A stretch of 64,000 nucleotides of DNA from an uncultured Collinsella sp. (lineage in GTDB: Bacteria > Actinomycetota > Coriobacteriia > Coriobacteriales > Coriobacteriaceae). Below are positions 50,024 through 60,078 of this stretch, in pieces (the stretch's first letter is position 1; each line of letters opens with the position of its first letter). The position numbers were made by a program, and so were the translations under genes. The DNA lies in assembly GCA_937989875.1 (NCBI GenBank), contig CALKBO010000064.1, positions 1 to 64,000 on the forward strand, given 5' to 3'. The notes below the pieces were generated by a model. The model worked only from the letters and a program-made list of their open reading frames with translations. It ran no database searches and had not been told where the DNA came from.

Positions 50024-51139
50024 CTAACGCAAACCCTCTACCGCATCCGCCAGAAGAGCGGCGGCCCTATCCTGAGCCAGACCACGCGCCGCCTGACGCA
50101 TGGCGTCGCGCGCCGCCGCGTCATCGACCAGGTGCAGCAGTTCATCGGCAAAGGCAGAACCGTCGATATCGGCATCGGCGCAGAGCACACCGGCCCCGGC
50201 GTCGACCAGATAACGGGCATTGGTGGTTTGGTGGTCGGCCGTCGCATGCGGATACGGCACGAGCACCGAGGGCACGGCGAGCGCAGCAATCTCGGCCACG
50301 CTCGATGCACCCGAACGCGAGAGCACCAAATCGGCAGCAGCCAGCATATCGCCCATGTTGTCGATGTAAGGCTGGACGCGGTAACGCTTCGCCTCCTCGG
50401 GCGTCAGCGCCAAAGCGCGCTCGGTCTCCTCAAAGCCGTCGGCACCCGTCGAATGCAACACATAGAGGTTCTTGCGCGAAAGCAGCTCGTTTTTGAGCGA
50501 AGCCACGCGCTCGTTGAGGTGCTGGGCGCCAAGTGAACCGCCAAAGACGAGCAACAGCGTAGCGTCCTCGGGAACGCCAAGTGCCTTGCGGCCGCGAGCG
50601 CGATCGCCCTCGATTACCGAGCGACGTACGGGGTTGCCGGTCATGAGCACGTGGCCAGGGTCACCTTCGCGCTCAAAGACCGAACGCGCTGCCGGCACCG
50701 AGATGCACACGCGGGCGGCGTGGGAGTTCATCATCTTGTTGGCCAGGCCCGGAACAGAGTTCTGCTCATGTAGCAGATACGGAACGCCCGCGCCCTTACA
50801 CCACCCCAGCAGCGGAACCTCGACATAGGCACCAAAACCGATGGCGGCATCGGGCTTGCCGACCTTCGAGAAATGACTGGCGAGCGCACGCTTGGCCTTG
50901 TTGACACGCCACAGCGAGGTCAGTGCCGTCCAAGGACGGGAGCGGTCGAAGCCCGTGACCGTAATGGGCACAAAATCAAACCCAGCCTCGGGGACCAGAC
51001 GACCCTCGAGCTTGCGCGACTGGCCCACGAACACAACGTGGTGGCCACGGTCACGCAGCTCTTCGGCCAAGGCGAGCGCGGGGTTGATGTGCCCTGCCGT
51101 GCCGCCGGCTGCAATAGCAACGGTCATTTTATCGGTCAT
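50024..51139 (-). CDS. murG: Lipid II synthase MurG
   Basis: 371 residues, GT28 family. It transfers GlcNAc from UDP-GlcNAc to lipid I on the inner membrane face. The glycine-rich loops AAGGTAGHINP near residue 12 and VFGGSLGAQHLN near residue 190 are intact. GFGAYVEVP near residue 95 and HEQNSVPGLANK near residue 120 are conserved, and SRSGASSVAEIAAL near residue 265 holds the donor-binding site. ATG 51139 lies inside the last codons of ftsW, an 11-nt overlap, so translation is coupled. Confidence 0.96.
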   Translation of the reverse strand: MTDKMTVAIAAGGTAGHINPALALAEELRDRGHHVVFVGQSRKLEGRLVPEAGFDFVPITVTGFDRSRPWTALTSLWRVNKAKRALASHFSKVGKPDAAIGFGAYVEVPLLGWCKGAGVPYLLHEQNSVPGLANKMMNSHAARVCISVPAARSVFEREGDPGHVLMTGNPVRRSVIEGDRARGRKALGVPEDATLLLVFGGSLGAQHLNERVASLKNELLSRKNLYVLHSTGADGFEETERALALTPEEAKRYRVQPYIDNMGDMLAAADLVLSRSGASSVAEIAALAVPSVLVPYPHATADHQTTNARYLVDAGAGVLCADADIDGSAFADELLHLVDDAAARDAMRQAARGLAQDRAAALLADAVEGLR

Positions 51140-52649
51140 GGTAGTCCCTTCGTACACGCGGTCCCTGGCCGTCGGTACGCAGACGCGCCGACGGGTCCGA
51201 GTTCAAATCGATTCGATTATATCCGCCGCCCGCATTGCGAGGAGTGGGGCGCTGAGGACGACCTTGCGGCGCCGTTCGCTGACGCGGGCGGGCTGCGGGG
51301 TCGGTCGCAGAGCCATCCAGGACGGTAAAACCGTTACGCGAAGATCGCTCGCCGCGCACGTGGGGCACGCCGGCGGTACTCTCATCCATAACGGCAAAGC
51401 TCTCACGGCGGCGGTCATACTCATCGCGGCGGGCGCTCTCGTATGAAACGCGCAGGATCAACCCGGCAAGCATGAGCGACACAATAATCGACGAACCGCC
51501 GTAGCTAATAAACGGCAACGGTTTGCCCGTCATGGGAAACACGTTGAGGATGCCCAGCGCGTTAATCAAAAACTGCACTGCGAGAATGACCGCGGAGCCA
51601 GACGCCATGAGCGCGCCCCGACGATCGGTCGCCTGCTCGGCAATGCGAAACGCCGAGTAGATCAGCATCGCAAACACCAAGAAGAACAGCACGGTTCCGA
51701 CAAAACCGACTTCCTCGCCAATGATGGCCAAGATGTAGTCGTTGTGTGCCTCGGGCAGATACGAGTACTTCATGGTTGAGTTGCCGATGCCACGGCCGAA
51801 CAGACCGCCCGAGGCAAAGGCCATGATGGCAAGCGTGGCCTGATAGCCGTCACCATACTCGTCGGCCCAAGGGTTCAAGGCAACCTGAATACGCACCATA
51901 CGGTACGGCTCTGCGACAAGCGCAATCACGATCACGAGAATGCCGAAGATTAGCACGCCGATGATAAATCTGGGGTCGAGACCCGCAAACAACGCCATGC
52001 ACATGAGGGTCAACAGGATGATCAGGACAGTACCGAAATCGGGCTGGATAAAAATCAGAAAGAGCGAAATGCCCAGGTAGATGCCCATCTTGCGAAGGAA
52101 TTCGTTGATGTTGCCACCGGGCGAAAAGAAGCGATCAAGCATGATGGCCGAATACGCAATGGCAAATGGCTTTAAAAACTCGGAAGGCTGGAACTGAATG
52201 CCGGCGATGTTGAGCCAGCGCGTGGCGCCGCGGCTGCCGCTGCCCACCAAGAACACCAGAAGCAGTAGCCCTATCATGCCGATAAGGAAGATCCTGAGCA
52301 CATCCTCCCCAAACCAGCTGTCCGGCAAAACGCGCACGATGGCAATCAGCGCCAGAACACCGACCACGGCAAACGCGGCCTGTCGACCCAGAAAAAACGT
52401 CGCCGAGCCATTCTCGTGCAGCGCCTCGACCGAAGACGCCGAGTACACCATCAGCAGGCCAAAGCATACCAAGGTAAACAAGCAGGCCATGAATATCAAA
52501 CGGGGGCGCATGATACGGGCGGGAACGCCGGCAATATAGCGTTCGCTAAACGACTGCCCGCCGCGGCTGGAACGCGGTGTGGTGCGACGTGAGGAAGCAC
52601 GGTCCGAGTCGGGCCTCCTCATACCTTGTCGGGGGCTCTCCTCTCTCAC
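51129..52649 (-). CDS. ftsW: Peptidoglycan polymerase FtsW
   Basis: 506 residues of the SEDS family, with ten membrane helices between about 45 and 410 and basic, disordered ends. LLMVYSASSVEA near residue 63, FQPSEFLKPFAI near 150, IQPDFGTVLIIL near 200, GNSTMKYSYLPEAHNDYI near 290 and PLPFISYGGSS near 380 are family motifs. It polymerises lipid II at the septum with FtsI. I keep GTG 52649 with AGGGG upstream; ATG 52622 is an alternative. The 90-residue C-terminal tail is longer than in most. Confidence 0.94.
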   Translation of the reverse strand: MREESPRQGMRRPDSDRASSRRTTPRSSRGGQSFSERYIAGVPARIMRPRLIFMACLFTLVCFGLLMVYSASSVEALHENGSATFFLGRQAAFAVVGVLALIAIVRVLPDSWFGEDVLRIFLIGMIGLLLLVFLVGSGSRGATRWLNIAGIQFQPSEFLKPFAIAYSAIMLDRFFSPGGNINEFLRKMGIYLGISLFLIFIQPDFGTVLIILLTLMCMALFAGLDPRFIIGVLIFGILVIVIALVAEPYRMVRIQVALNPWADEYGDGYQATLAIMAFASGGLFGRGIGNSTMKYSYLPEAHNDYILAIIGEEVGFVGTVLFFLVFAMLIYSAFRIAEQATDRRGALMASGSAVILAVQFLINALGILNVFPMTGKPLPFISYGGSSIIVSLMLAGLILRVSYESARRDEYDRRRESFAVMDESTAGVPHVRGERSSRNGFTVLDGSATDPAARPRQRTAPQGRPQRPTPRNAGGGYNRIDLNSDPSARLRTDGQGPRVRRDYHDR

Positions 52650-52657
52650 CGCAACCC

Positions 52658-54064
52658 CTATTCCATTTGTGATTTCGCTGTAGCGGCAAGCTGAGCCACG
52701 TAGTCCTTAAACACGCGGCCGCGCTCCTCATAGCCCGAGAACTCATCGAACGAAGAGCAGGCAGGAGAAAGTAAGATCACGTCACCACGGCTCGAAAGCG
52801 AACGGGCGACGTCCACGGCGTCGCGCAGGTCATCCGCCTGGGCGATATCCACATCGCCATCGACATCGGCCTCGTCCATAGCGGCGGTGAAGCGCTCGCG
52901 CGCATCGCCAAAGCAGACGACCGAGCGCACGTTGTCCATAACGACGCGCGCGAAGTCCGTGAGCGGCGTGCCCTTATCGTGGCCGCCGAGCAGCAAGATC
53001 ACGTCGTCATCGGGAAATGCCGTCAGTGCTTTCTCGACCGCATCGGTGTTGGTCGCCTTGGAATCGTTGACGTAGCGCACGCCGTCAATCTCGCCACACG
53101 GCTCCACGCGGTGCTCGAGCGGCTGGAACGAGGCAAGACCGCGGCAGACACCATCGACATCGGCACCGACTGCCAAGGCAGCCGTGGCAGCGCACAGGGC
53201 ATTGATAACATTGTGATGGCCCGAGATCTTGAGCTCGGATGTAGCGATGAGCGGGGTCTCGACACCCTTCAGACGCACGATCATCTTGCCATCGCGCACA
53301 AAGGCGGCATCCTCGCCCTCAGGCTCGTCAAAGGCAACCTTGCAGATGCGACGACCCGGCGTGTAGATGTACTCATCGAACTCGTGAATGCCGGCGTCTT
53401 CGACGTCGACAACCGCCAGATCGTCATCGACCATATTGTCAAACAGTTTGATCTTGGCAAGCGCATAGTTCTTATGGCTCTTATGCCAGCCCAAGTGGTC
53501 GGGAGTGATGTTGAGCAGCACCGCCACGCGAGGATGAAGCTCGGCGGTCGTAGCAATCTGGTAGCTCGAGAGCTCGGCCACAAACCACTCGTTATGAGCT
53601 CGGCCGTCAATCTCGTTGACCGGCGGCTCGCCGATGTTGCCGACAGCTACGCTGGCCTCGCCGGCAGCCTTGAGTAGATAATCAGTCAACGACGTGGTGG
53701 TCGTCTTGCCGTTGGTACCCGTGATGGCAATCCAGTTATCGGGCGACAGGCGATAGGCAAACTCGGGCTCACCCATAATCTGGGCGGCATGCTCGCGCCC
53801 GGCCTTAAAGAAGCCCGAGAACTCCGAGATGCCCGGGCACGTCACGCATACGTCATAGGCACCCTCGACCTGTTCGGTCCCATAGACAAACGACGCACCA
53901 GCAGCCTCGAGCGCACGCGTGGCGTCATTGGGCTCAGAGGTGCCGCCGCCATACACGGTAACGGCGCTTACGCGCTCGGGATGTGCCAGCGCCCAGCGGG
54001 CGACATCGAGACCGGATTTGCCCTGACCCAAAACGAGCAGGCTAAAGACATCAGCAAGAGGCAT
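52658..54064 (-). CDS. murD: UDP-N-acetylmuramoylalanine-D-glutamate ligase
   Basis: 468 residues. LVLGQGKSGLDVARW at the N-terminus, the ATP loop TGTNGKTTTTSL near residue 114, NITPDHLGWH near residue 186 and NDSKATNTDAVEKAL near residue 333 identify MurD. It adds D-glutamate to UDP-MurNAc-L-Ala. ATG 54064 lies 9 nt past mraY. It ends 8 nt before the ftsW GTG. Confidence 0.95.
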   Translation of the reverse strand: MPLADVFSLLVLGQGKSGLDVARWALAHPERVSAVTVYGGGTSEPNDATRALEAAGASFVYGTEQVEGAYDVCVTCPGISEFSGFFKAGREHAAQIMGEPEFAYRLSPDNWIAITGTNGKTTTTSLTDYLLKAAGEASVAVGNIGEPPVNEIDGRAHNEWFVAELSSYQIATTAELHPRVAVLLNITPDHLGWHKSHKNYALAKIKLFDNMVDDDLAVVDVEDAGIHEFDEYIYTPGRRICKVAFDEPEGEDAAFVRDGKMIVRLKGVETPLIATSELKISGHHNVINALCAATAALAVGADVDGVCRGLASFQPLEHRVEPCGEIDGVRYVNDSKATNTDAVEKALTAFPDDDVILLLGGHDKGTPLTDFARVVMDNVRSVVCFGDARERFTAAMDEADVDGDVDIAQADDLRDAVDVARSLSSRGDVILLSPACSSFDEFSGYEERGRVFKDYVAQLAATAKSQME

Positions 54065-54073
54065 GAAAGACCA

Positions 54074-55093
54074 CTATCCCAACTGGAAGAACAAAGCAAG
54101 GCCAACGGCACCAAAGGCCGCAGCGATAATCCAAAAACGGATGACGACCTTGGTCTCGGCCCAGCCCTTCTTTTCGAAATGATGATGGATGGGCGCCATA
54201 AGGAAGACGCGCTTGTGCGTAAAGTGGAAGTAGACAACCTGAATCATGACCGACAGGGTCTCAACGATAAACAGGCCGCCGATGATGAGGGAGACGACCT
54301 CGGTGTTGGTCATGATGGACGTACAGGCAAACGCGGCGCCCAGGGCAAGCGAGCCGGTATCGCCCATAAAGATGCTCGCCGGATAGCAGTTGAACCACAG
54401 AAAGCCCAAGCAGGCACCGGCACACGCGGTGCAGAAGATGGACAGGTTCACGTCTCCGTGCAAAAACGCCATGGCAGCCATGGCGAGCATGGCAATCATG
54501 GAGGTGCCGCCAGCAAGACCGTCAAGGCCATCAGTCAGGTTCACGGCATTAGAAAGACCGGCGATCATCAGCCAGCAAAAGACAATGTAGAGCCACGGGA
54601 ACGAAAGGCCGCAGATGGTGGTCGAAAGAACACCGAGGTCAATCGTCAGGCCGCCGGGAAAACGAATCTCGGGGGCGACGCCGCACCAGTTGACGGCAAG
54701 TACCGTAAAGGTGACACAGATAATGGTTAGACCGATCATCTTGGCATGGGGCGTCAGACCGAGCGAGCGCCCATGCGTAACGGAGGTCAGGTCGTCAATC
54801 AGGCCCAGCACGCCGGTCGCCAGCGTGGCAAGCAGCACGAGCACGAGCTCGGTGGTGAGCTTGCCCATCAGCAGGCAGGTCAGCGAGATCGCGACGAGGA
54901 TGACAACACCACCCATGGTGGGCGTTCCCTGCTTAACCAAATGACGCTTGGGGCCGTCGGCACGAACCTGCTGGCCGATACCCTCGACCTTAAGCAGCTT
55001 GATCCACCACGGCATGAGCAGCAGCGCAATGGCGGCGGCGATGCCAAGCCCCAAAAAAGCCTGATACGTTGGATACGAGGGATTGCCGAACAT
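54074..55093 (-). CDS. mraY: Phospho-MurNAc-pentapeptide translocase
   Basis: 339 residues with ten membrane helices. It joins phospho-MurNAc-pentapeptide to undecaprenyl phosphate, forming lipid I. The catalytic loops are KQGTPTMGGVVIL near residue 50, NAVNLTDGLDGLAGG near residue 185, FNCYPASIFMGDTGSLALGA near residue 238, and MAPIHHHFEKKGW near residue 300. It starts 3 nt after the murF stop. Confidence 0.96.
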   Translation of the reverse strand: MFGNPSYPTYQAFLGLGIAAAIALLLMPWWIKLLKVEGIGQQVRADGPKRHLVKQGTPTMGGVVILVAISLTCLLMGKLTTELVLVLLATLATGVLGLIDDLTSVTHGRSLGLTPHAKMIGLTIICVTFTVLAVNWCGVAPEIRFPGGLTIDLGVLSTTICGLSFPWLYIVFCWLMIAGLSNAVNLTDGLDGLAGGTSMIAMLAMAAMAFLHGDVNLSIFCTACAGACLGFLWFNCYPASIFMGDTGSLALGAAFACTSIMTNTEVVSLIIGGLFIVETLSVMIQVVYFHFTHKRVFLMAPIHHHFEKKGWAETKVVIRFWIIAAAFGAVGLALFFQLG

Positions 55094-55096
55094 GGG

Positions 55097-56521
55097 CTAG
55101 CACACACCTTCCACAAAGCGGTCGAGCTCAACAAAGCGGGAACCCTTGACCAGTACAACATCATGTTTTTCAAGCGCGCCGCCCATGCGGTCGAGCACCT
55201 GCTGATAATCGGAGAACACCTGGATGCGGTCCTCGTCCATACCCATCATGCGCGCGGCATCGGCCATAAGCTGGGCCAGCTCACCACCCACGCACGCCAG
55301 CATGTCGAGCTTCTTGGCGGCGGCATAGGCGCCCACGAGCTCATGCATGCGAGGAGCCTCATCGCCCATCTCGCCCATCTCGCCCAGGATCGCCATGCGA
55401 GACCCCGTGCACGAAAGCGAGCACAGCAGATCGAGGCCAACAGCCATGGATTCGGCACTGGCGTTATAGGAATCGTCGATGACACGGGCACCGCTCTTGG
55501 CGCGCTTGATCTCCTGGCGGTGACCGGTGATCGTGAGGCCCCTAAAGGCAGCATCGATCTGCTCGGGCGTCACGCCCAAGCGATAGGCAACCGCGGCGGC
55601 CTTAACGGCATTAGGAACGGACTGCACGCCGGGGATGGCAAGCATGGTATCGATTGTCTCGCCCTGACCAAAATCGAGCGTAAAGACCGGACGGCCCTCG
55701 TCATCAACACGAATGTCGCGGGCACGGACCTCATCATCGTCCGAGACGCCGGCCAGCATCACGTCGATACCAGCAGGCTGGGCGAACGTATTGCGAATGA
55801 ACGGCGTAAAGTCGTCCTCGCCGCCCAAAACCAGCAGCGGTAAGAAGTCGCCAGCGGCGCACATACCCTGGACAATCTCGGCCTTAGCGCGGGCGATGTT
55901 CTCGCGGCTGCCCAAAATGCCGATGTGAGAGGTACCAATCTTGCTCACGATGGCAAGGTTGGGATTGGCGGACTGGGACAGGCGCTCAATCTCGTGGAAA
56001 TGGTTCATGCCCATCTCGAGCACCAGGACCTCGGTATCGGCCGGAGCGGAAAGCACCGTGAGCGGCATGCCGATCAGGTTATTGAAATTACCCTTGGTGG
56101 CCCAGACACGATAGCGCTTGGCGAGCACGGCGGCGAGCACGTCCTTGGTCGTCGTCTTGCCGATGGAACCGGTAATACCAACGACCAGGCAGCCAAGCTC
56201 CAGACGGTACGTGTGCGCCAAACGCAGCAGAAACTCCTCGGGATCATCGGTCAGCAAGATGGCACAGCCCTTGTCCTGCGCCAGCGAGACCAGCTCGGCC
56301 TCAGGCTCACGCGTCATTACGACGGCGCCGGCACCCGACTGGACGGCACGGGAAGCAAAATCATTGCCGTCGACGTTTTCACCGGGAAAGGCGACGAAAA
56401 TCGTCCCTTCCTCGACCTGGCGCGAGTCGATAACGCACCCGCGGCATACCTGATCGGCTTCTCCCGTCACGGTTCGGGCCCCTGTTGCGGCCGCGAGGTT
56501 GTTGACGGCGATCTCTATCAT
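55097..56521 (-). CDS. murF: UDP-MurNAc-tripeptide-D-alanyl-D-alanine ligase
   Basis: 474 residues. The N-terminal UDP-binding domain contains CRGCVIDSRQVEEGTIFVAF. The ATP loop is GITGSIGKTTTKD near residue 115. GMNHFHEIERL near residue 172 and the C-terminal DDSYNASAESM near residue 350 identify MurF. It finishes the pentapeptide precursor. GGGGAG precedes ATG 56521. The 127-nt gap to ftsI contains a TACAAT -10-like element that may add a promoter here. Confidence 0.95.
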   Translation of the reverse strand: MIEIAVNNLAAATGARTVTGEADQVCRGCVIDSRQVEEGTIFVAFPGENVDGNDFASRAVQSGAGAVVMTREPEAELVSLAQDKGCAILLTDDPEEFLLRLAHTYRLELGCLVVGITGSIGKTTTKDVLAAVLAKRYRVWATKGNFNNLIGMPLTVLSAPADTEVLVLEMGMNHFHEIERLSQSANPNLAIVSKIGTSHIGILGSRENIARAKAEIVQGMCAAGDFLPLLVLGGEDDFTPFIRNTFAQPAGIDVMLAGVSDDDEVRARDIRVDDEGRPVFTLDFGQGETIDTMLAIPGVQSVPNAVKAAAVAYRLGVTPEQIDAAFRGLTITGHRQEIKRAKSGARVIDDSYNASAESMAVGLDLLCSLSCTGSRMAILGEMGEMGDEAPRMHELVGAYAAAKKLDMLACVGGELAQLMADAARMMGMDEDRIQVFSDYQQVLDRMGGALEKHDVVLVKGSRFVELDRFVEGVC

Positions 56522-56648
56522 TGCAGCTCCCCTGTAAACCTAATAATGCTATCGGCGTATTGTATCCCAGCGCCGCGCATGCGTGGTGCAGGGCATGTGA
56601 ACACCCCTCATATGGGACAACAAACCACGCCCCAAAGATTGTAACCCC

Positions 56649-58514
56649 CTACTTCGTGTGCGGGATACCCAGCACGTCGAGCGCGTTGGCCATAATGGAC
56701 TGGAACGGCACCGCAGCGGCATCTGAGCCGCTCGGCGTTCCGTCGAGCGTGATATAGCACAGCACCTTGGGCGATTGTGCCGGCGCAAAGCCCATAAAGG
56801 ACGACATGTAGTTCTCCTTGAGGTAGCCGCCGTTCTCGTCGGCTCGTTCGGCCGTACCGGTCTTACCCGCCACGTCATAGCCGTCAACCGCGCCGCCAAC
56901 GCCCGTTCCCTCGGACACGACCGTCTGCATGCACGATGTCACCTGGGATGCGGCGTCCTCCGAAATCGCGCGCTCGCCTTCGCCCCAGTCCTTCTCGTCG
57001 CCTTTGCTGGACTTATAGAAGTGCGGGGTCATCATCACGCCGCCGTTGGCGATGCCGCCCACGGCACGTGCGACCTCAATCGGCGAGACAGACAGCGCCT
57101 GTCCAAAGCTCATCGATCCCAGCGTGGCGCCGTCATACTGGTCACGCTCCTTGACGATGCCCAGGCTCTCACCCGGAAAATCGACACCGGAGCTGTGACC
57201 AATGCCCCACTTGTCCACATAGGCGGCAAAGTCATCCGCACCGATCTTGCGCCCCACCAGGACAAAGCCCACGTTGGAGGAACGGCGCATCATCTCGCGC
57301 ACATCCATGGTCATGGCATAGTCGCGCTTGTCGGCATCGGTGACGGTATCGTCACCCACCTTGATGCTCGCCGGCACCTCAAACGACGTACTCGATCGCA
57401 CGACGCCCAAGTCGAAGCCGGCGCCCGCCACGAGCGTCTTAAAGACCGAGCCGGGCTCGTAGGCGTCGGTGACCAGGCGCAAGTTCATATCCTCGGTCTT
57501 GGCGTTTTCCAGATCGGTCTGGTCGTAAGTCGGATACGAGCAGGCTGCCAAGATCTCGCCTGTCGTAGGATCGGTGACCAGCGCCGAGCCGTTCTTGGCC
57601 TTAGTCTTCTCAACTGCCTCTGCCAGGGCATCCTCGGCCGCACGCTGGATATTGACGTCGAGCGTCGTCACGATATCAACGCCGTCGACCGCAGCCACCT
57701 TTTTATAGGCACCGCCCGCGATATAGCTGCCGTCCCTCGCGCGCTCTCGTACGAGAGAACCGTTCGTGCCGGTCAGAAGCTTGTTGTATTGCTTTTCGAG
57801 ACCCGTCAAGCCGTCGTTGTCCACATTCACTACACCCAGCACCTGCGATGCCAGATTGCCGTATGGATATACGCGCTTCATGGCCTGCTCAAAAAGCACG
57901 CCGGGCAGGTTCTTCTTCTCCAGCGCCGCAGCATCGTCTTCGTCCACCTGGCGCTTGATATACACCCAGGTTCCATCGGACTCAACGAGCTTACGGCAGG
58001 TCTTTTTATCGATTCCAGTTGCCTTGACCAGCGCCGACACCGTCTTGTCAACATCCTCGACAAGCTGCGGGTTCACGGCGATGTTGCGACATTCGACCGA
58101 CGACGCCAGCACGTTACCGTTGCGGTCGTAGATGGTGCCGCGTTTGGCATAGAGGGTCTGCGCAAGCAGGCGGCGCGCATCGGCACGCTCGCGCAGTTTA
58201 TCGGCTTCGACAATTTGATAGTCGGCAAGGCGAAAGACGCCCAAGCCCAAGCCAAGCCCAATGAAGCCCATGACGGCTTTGCGGCGAGGCAGAGGCGTGC
58301 CTGTGAGCCATTCGGTCGACGAACTCTTGCGCGACCTGGTGTTATGCACTTGAGGGCCGCCCGAGCCGCGAAGTCGCGACGCCGGGTCGTTGCCACGGGA
58401 CTGCCCGGCGTTGTAAGATTGCCGACCCGTTCCTTGATAACCAGAACGTCCCCGCGACGAGGGACGTCCAGAACCGCGGCCCCCATCGGAACCGCGGCGA
58501 TAGTCATTTGTCAT
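56649..58514 (-). CDS. ftsI: Division transpeptidase FtsI (class B PBP)
   Basis: 621 residues. A long Arg/Gly/Ser-rich cytoplasmic tail (about 1-75) precedes one membrane helix (about 80-97). The dimerisation domain has YAKRGTIYDRNGNVLA near residue 127. The transpeptidase domain has the serine motif PGSVFKTL near residue 356, SSN near 415 and KTGTAE near 550. No PASTA repeats follow. It cross-links septal wall with FtsW. The cytoplasmic tail is longer than in model species, as in other Actinobacteria. Confidence 0.95.
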   Translation of the reverse strand: MTNDYRRGSDGGRGSGRPSSRGRSGYQGTGRQSYNAGQSRGNDPASRLRGSGGPQVHNTRSRKSSSTEWLTGTPLPRRKAVMGFIGLGLGLGVFRLADYQIVEADKLRERADARRLLAQTLYAKRGTIYDRNGNVLASSVECRNIAVNPQLVEDVDKTVSALVKATGIDKKTCRKLVESDGTWVYIKRQVDEDDAAALEKKNLPGVLFEQAMKRVYPYGNLASQVLGVVNVDNDGLTGLEKQYNKLLTGTNGSLVRERARDGSYIAGGAYKKVAAVDGVDIVTTLDVNIQRAAEDALAEAVEKTKAKNGSALVTDPTTGEILAACSYPTYDQTDLENAKTEDMNLRLVTDAYEPGSVFKTLVAGAGFDLGVVRSSTSFEVPASIKVGDDTVTDADKRDYAMTMDVREMMRRSSNVGFVLVGRKIGADDFAAYVDKWGIGHSSGVDFPGESLGIVKERDQYDGATLGSMSFGQALSVSPIEVARAVGGIANGGVMMTPHFYKSSKGDEKDWGEGERAISEDAASQVTSCMQTVVSEGTGVGGAVDGYDVAGKTGTAERADENGGYLKENYMSSFMGFAPAQSPKVLCYITLDGTPSGSDAAAVPFQSIMANALDVLGIPHTK

Positions 58515-58531
58515 ATTCAGCTACCGTCTTG

Positions 58532-59002
58532 CTACTGAGCGGTCGCGGTCGCGTTGGCGCCCGCGGCTGCATCCTGCGAAAAGTCAAGTGTAACGCTCTC
58601 GCTGGGCTCCACCATGCCATAAGCGCCCGCAAGATCGCGAATGCGCGTGTCGGCGCCATAGACCGAATGCATGACCTCCAGGTCGGAGCTCTCATCGGTC
58701 GCCTTTTCGAGCGTGTTGGTAAGCTCGGCGTTGCTGTTGAGCACCTGGGCCGTAACGCCGGCGAGCGCCACGCGGGCGACGCCGATCGTCATGAAGATAG
58801 CCGCAATGATGCAAAACGTTTTAAGAACGCCCATGAAAACCGGGCTTACCGCCTGGTTTGCCTGACGGCCCGCGCCCGTGTAGACATCAAAGCGCGGCGT
58901 GCGCTGCTCACGGGGAGCAACGGGGGCCTGCGGCGTCTCACGATAGGCGGGCATGGCGTTCATATCATAGGCGAGTGCTGCGCTTGAAGTGTTGTAGCCC
59001 AT
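58532..59002 (-). CDS. ftsL: FtsL-like division protein
   Basis: 156 residues, placed between rsmH and ftsI as ftsL always is. A hydrophilic N-terminus of about 55 residues, one membrane helix at about 57-80 (TFCIIAAIFMTIGVARVALAG) and a short extracytoplasmic coiled coil (AQVLNSNAELTNTLEKATDES) match FtsL in shape; primary similarity is always weak in this family. It would join FtsQ (DivIB) in activating FtsWI. Assigned by position and topology. Confidence 0.75.
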   Translation of the reverse strand: MGYNTSSAALAYDMNAMPAYRETPQAPVAPREQRTPRFDVYTGAGRQANQAVSPVFMGVLKTFCIIAAIFMTIGVARVALAGVTAQVLNSNAELTNTLEKATDESSDLEVMHSVYGADTRIRDLAGAYGMVEPSESVTLDFSQDAAAGANATATAQ

Positions 59003-59092
59003 GATATGCCGCCTCCCATCCCGAGTACGTTGGTAGTGTGTTTAAGCTTCGTTTATGGTGCGAGCGGGAGGTCCAATATCGCGCGCGTAACG

Positions 59093-60058
59093 CTACAAGC
59101 GCTCCGCCACGCGGATTTTGGCTGATCTCGCCCGAGGGTTGCGCTCAACCTCATCAGGCTGGGCAACCAAGGGTTTGCGGGTGATGACCTTGAGTATCGG
59201 CACGTTGCCGCACACGCACACCGGAATCTCCGGCGGGCACGTGCACCCCTGGCTCATCTCCTTAAAGTGGTTCTTTACGATACGGTCCTCGAGCGAGTGA
59301 TACGAGATGACGCAGATACGCCCGCCCGGGTTGAGCCACCTGGTGGCGGCATCAAGCCCTCTCTCGAGCACATCGAGCTCGTGATTGACCTCGATGCGAA
59401 TGGCCTGGAAACTTTTCTTGGCCGGGTGTCCGCCATGCCGACGAGCGGCAGCCGGGATACCCGCCTTGATGATCTCGACAAATTGGCCGGTGGTTTCGAT
59501 CGGTTCTTGCTCGCGGCGGCGCACGATCTCGCGCGCAATCTGCGAGGCGAACTTCTCTTCGCCGTAGACGCGTAGAATCCGGGCGAGGTCGTGTTCGTTA
59601 TAGGTGTTGATGACCTCAGCTGCGTTTAAGGTGTTATTACCCGGATCCATCCGCATGTCCAATGGGGCGTCCTCGTTATACGAAAAGCCCCTGCCAGGGA
59701 TATCGAGTTGCGGCGACGAAACGCCCAAATCGAACAGGAAGCCATCGACCCCGGGCACCTCGGCCGAGCAAAGCAGCTCGTCCAAGTCGCCGAAGTTGCC
59801 CTTCAGCAGCTGGTGCGGAACGCCGGGAACCTCGCGGTCCAGACGGGCGCCAGCGGCCTCGAGGGCCATGTCGTCCTGATCGACGCCGAGCAAAAGGCCC
59901 GTCTCCCCCACCTGCGCGGCCATCTTTACCGAATGGCCGGCACCGCCAAGGGTGCAATCGCAGACAACGGAGCCGCTCTTTAGCCGCAGCGACTCAAGCA
60001 CTTCGCCGAGCATGACAGGTTCATGCCGATATTCTTGTGTCAAGATCCCACGCTCCAT
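59093..60058 (-). CDS. rsmH: 16S rRNA m4C1402 methyltransferase
   Basis: 321 residues. HEPVMLGEVLESL near the N-terminus, the SAM loop CDCTLGGAGHSVKMA near residue 34, DLGVSSPQLDIPGRGFSY near residue 110, and KKSFQAIRIEVNHEL near residue 215 identify RsmH (MraW). ISYHSLEDRIVKNHF lies near residue 250. It methylates C1402 in the ribosomal decoding centre. The start may be ATG 60058 or TTG 60043; neither has an ideal Shine-Dalgarno. It lies 20 nt after mraZ. Confidence 0.95.
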   Translation of the reverse strand: MERGILTQEYRHEPVMLGEVLESLRLKSGSVVCDCTLGGAGHSVKMAAQVGETGLLLGVDQDDMALEAAGARLDREVPGVPHQLLKGNFGDLDELLCSAEVPGVDGFLFDLGVSSPQLDIPGRGFSYNEDAPLDMRMDPGNNTLNAAEVINTYNEHDLARILRVYGEEKFASQIAREIVRRREQEPIETTGQFVEIIKAGIPAAARRHGGHPAKKSFQAIRIEVNHELDVLERGLDAATRWLNPGGRICVISYHSLEDRIVKNHFKEMSQGCTCPPEIPVCVCGNVPILKVITRKPLVAQPDEVERNPRARSAKIRVAERL

Positions 60059-60078
60059 CCGTTACCCGTGCCTTGCCC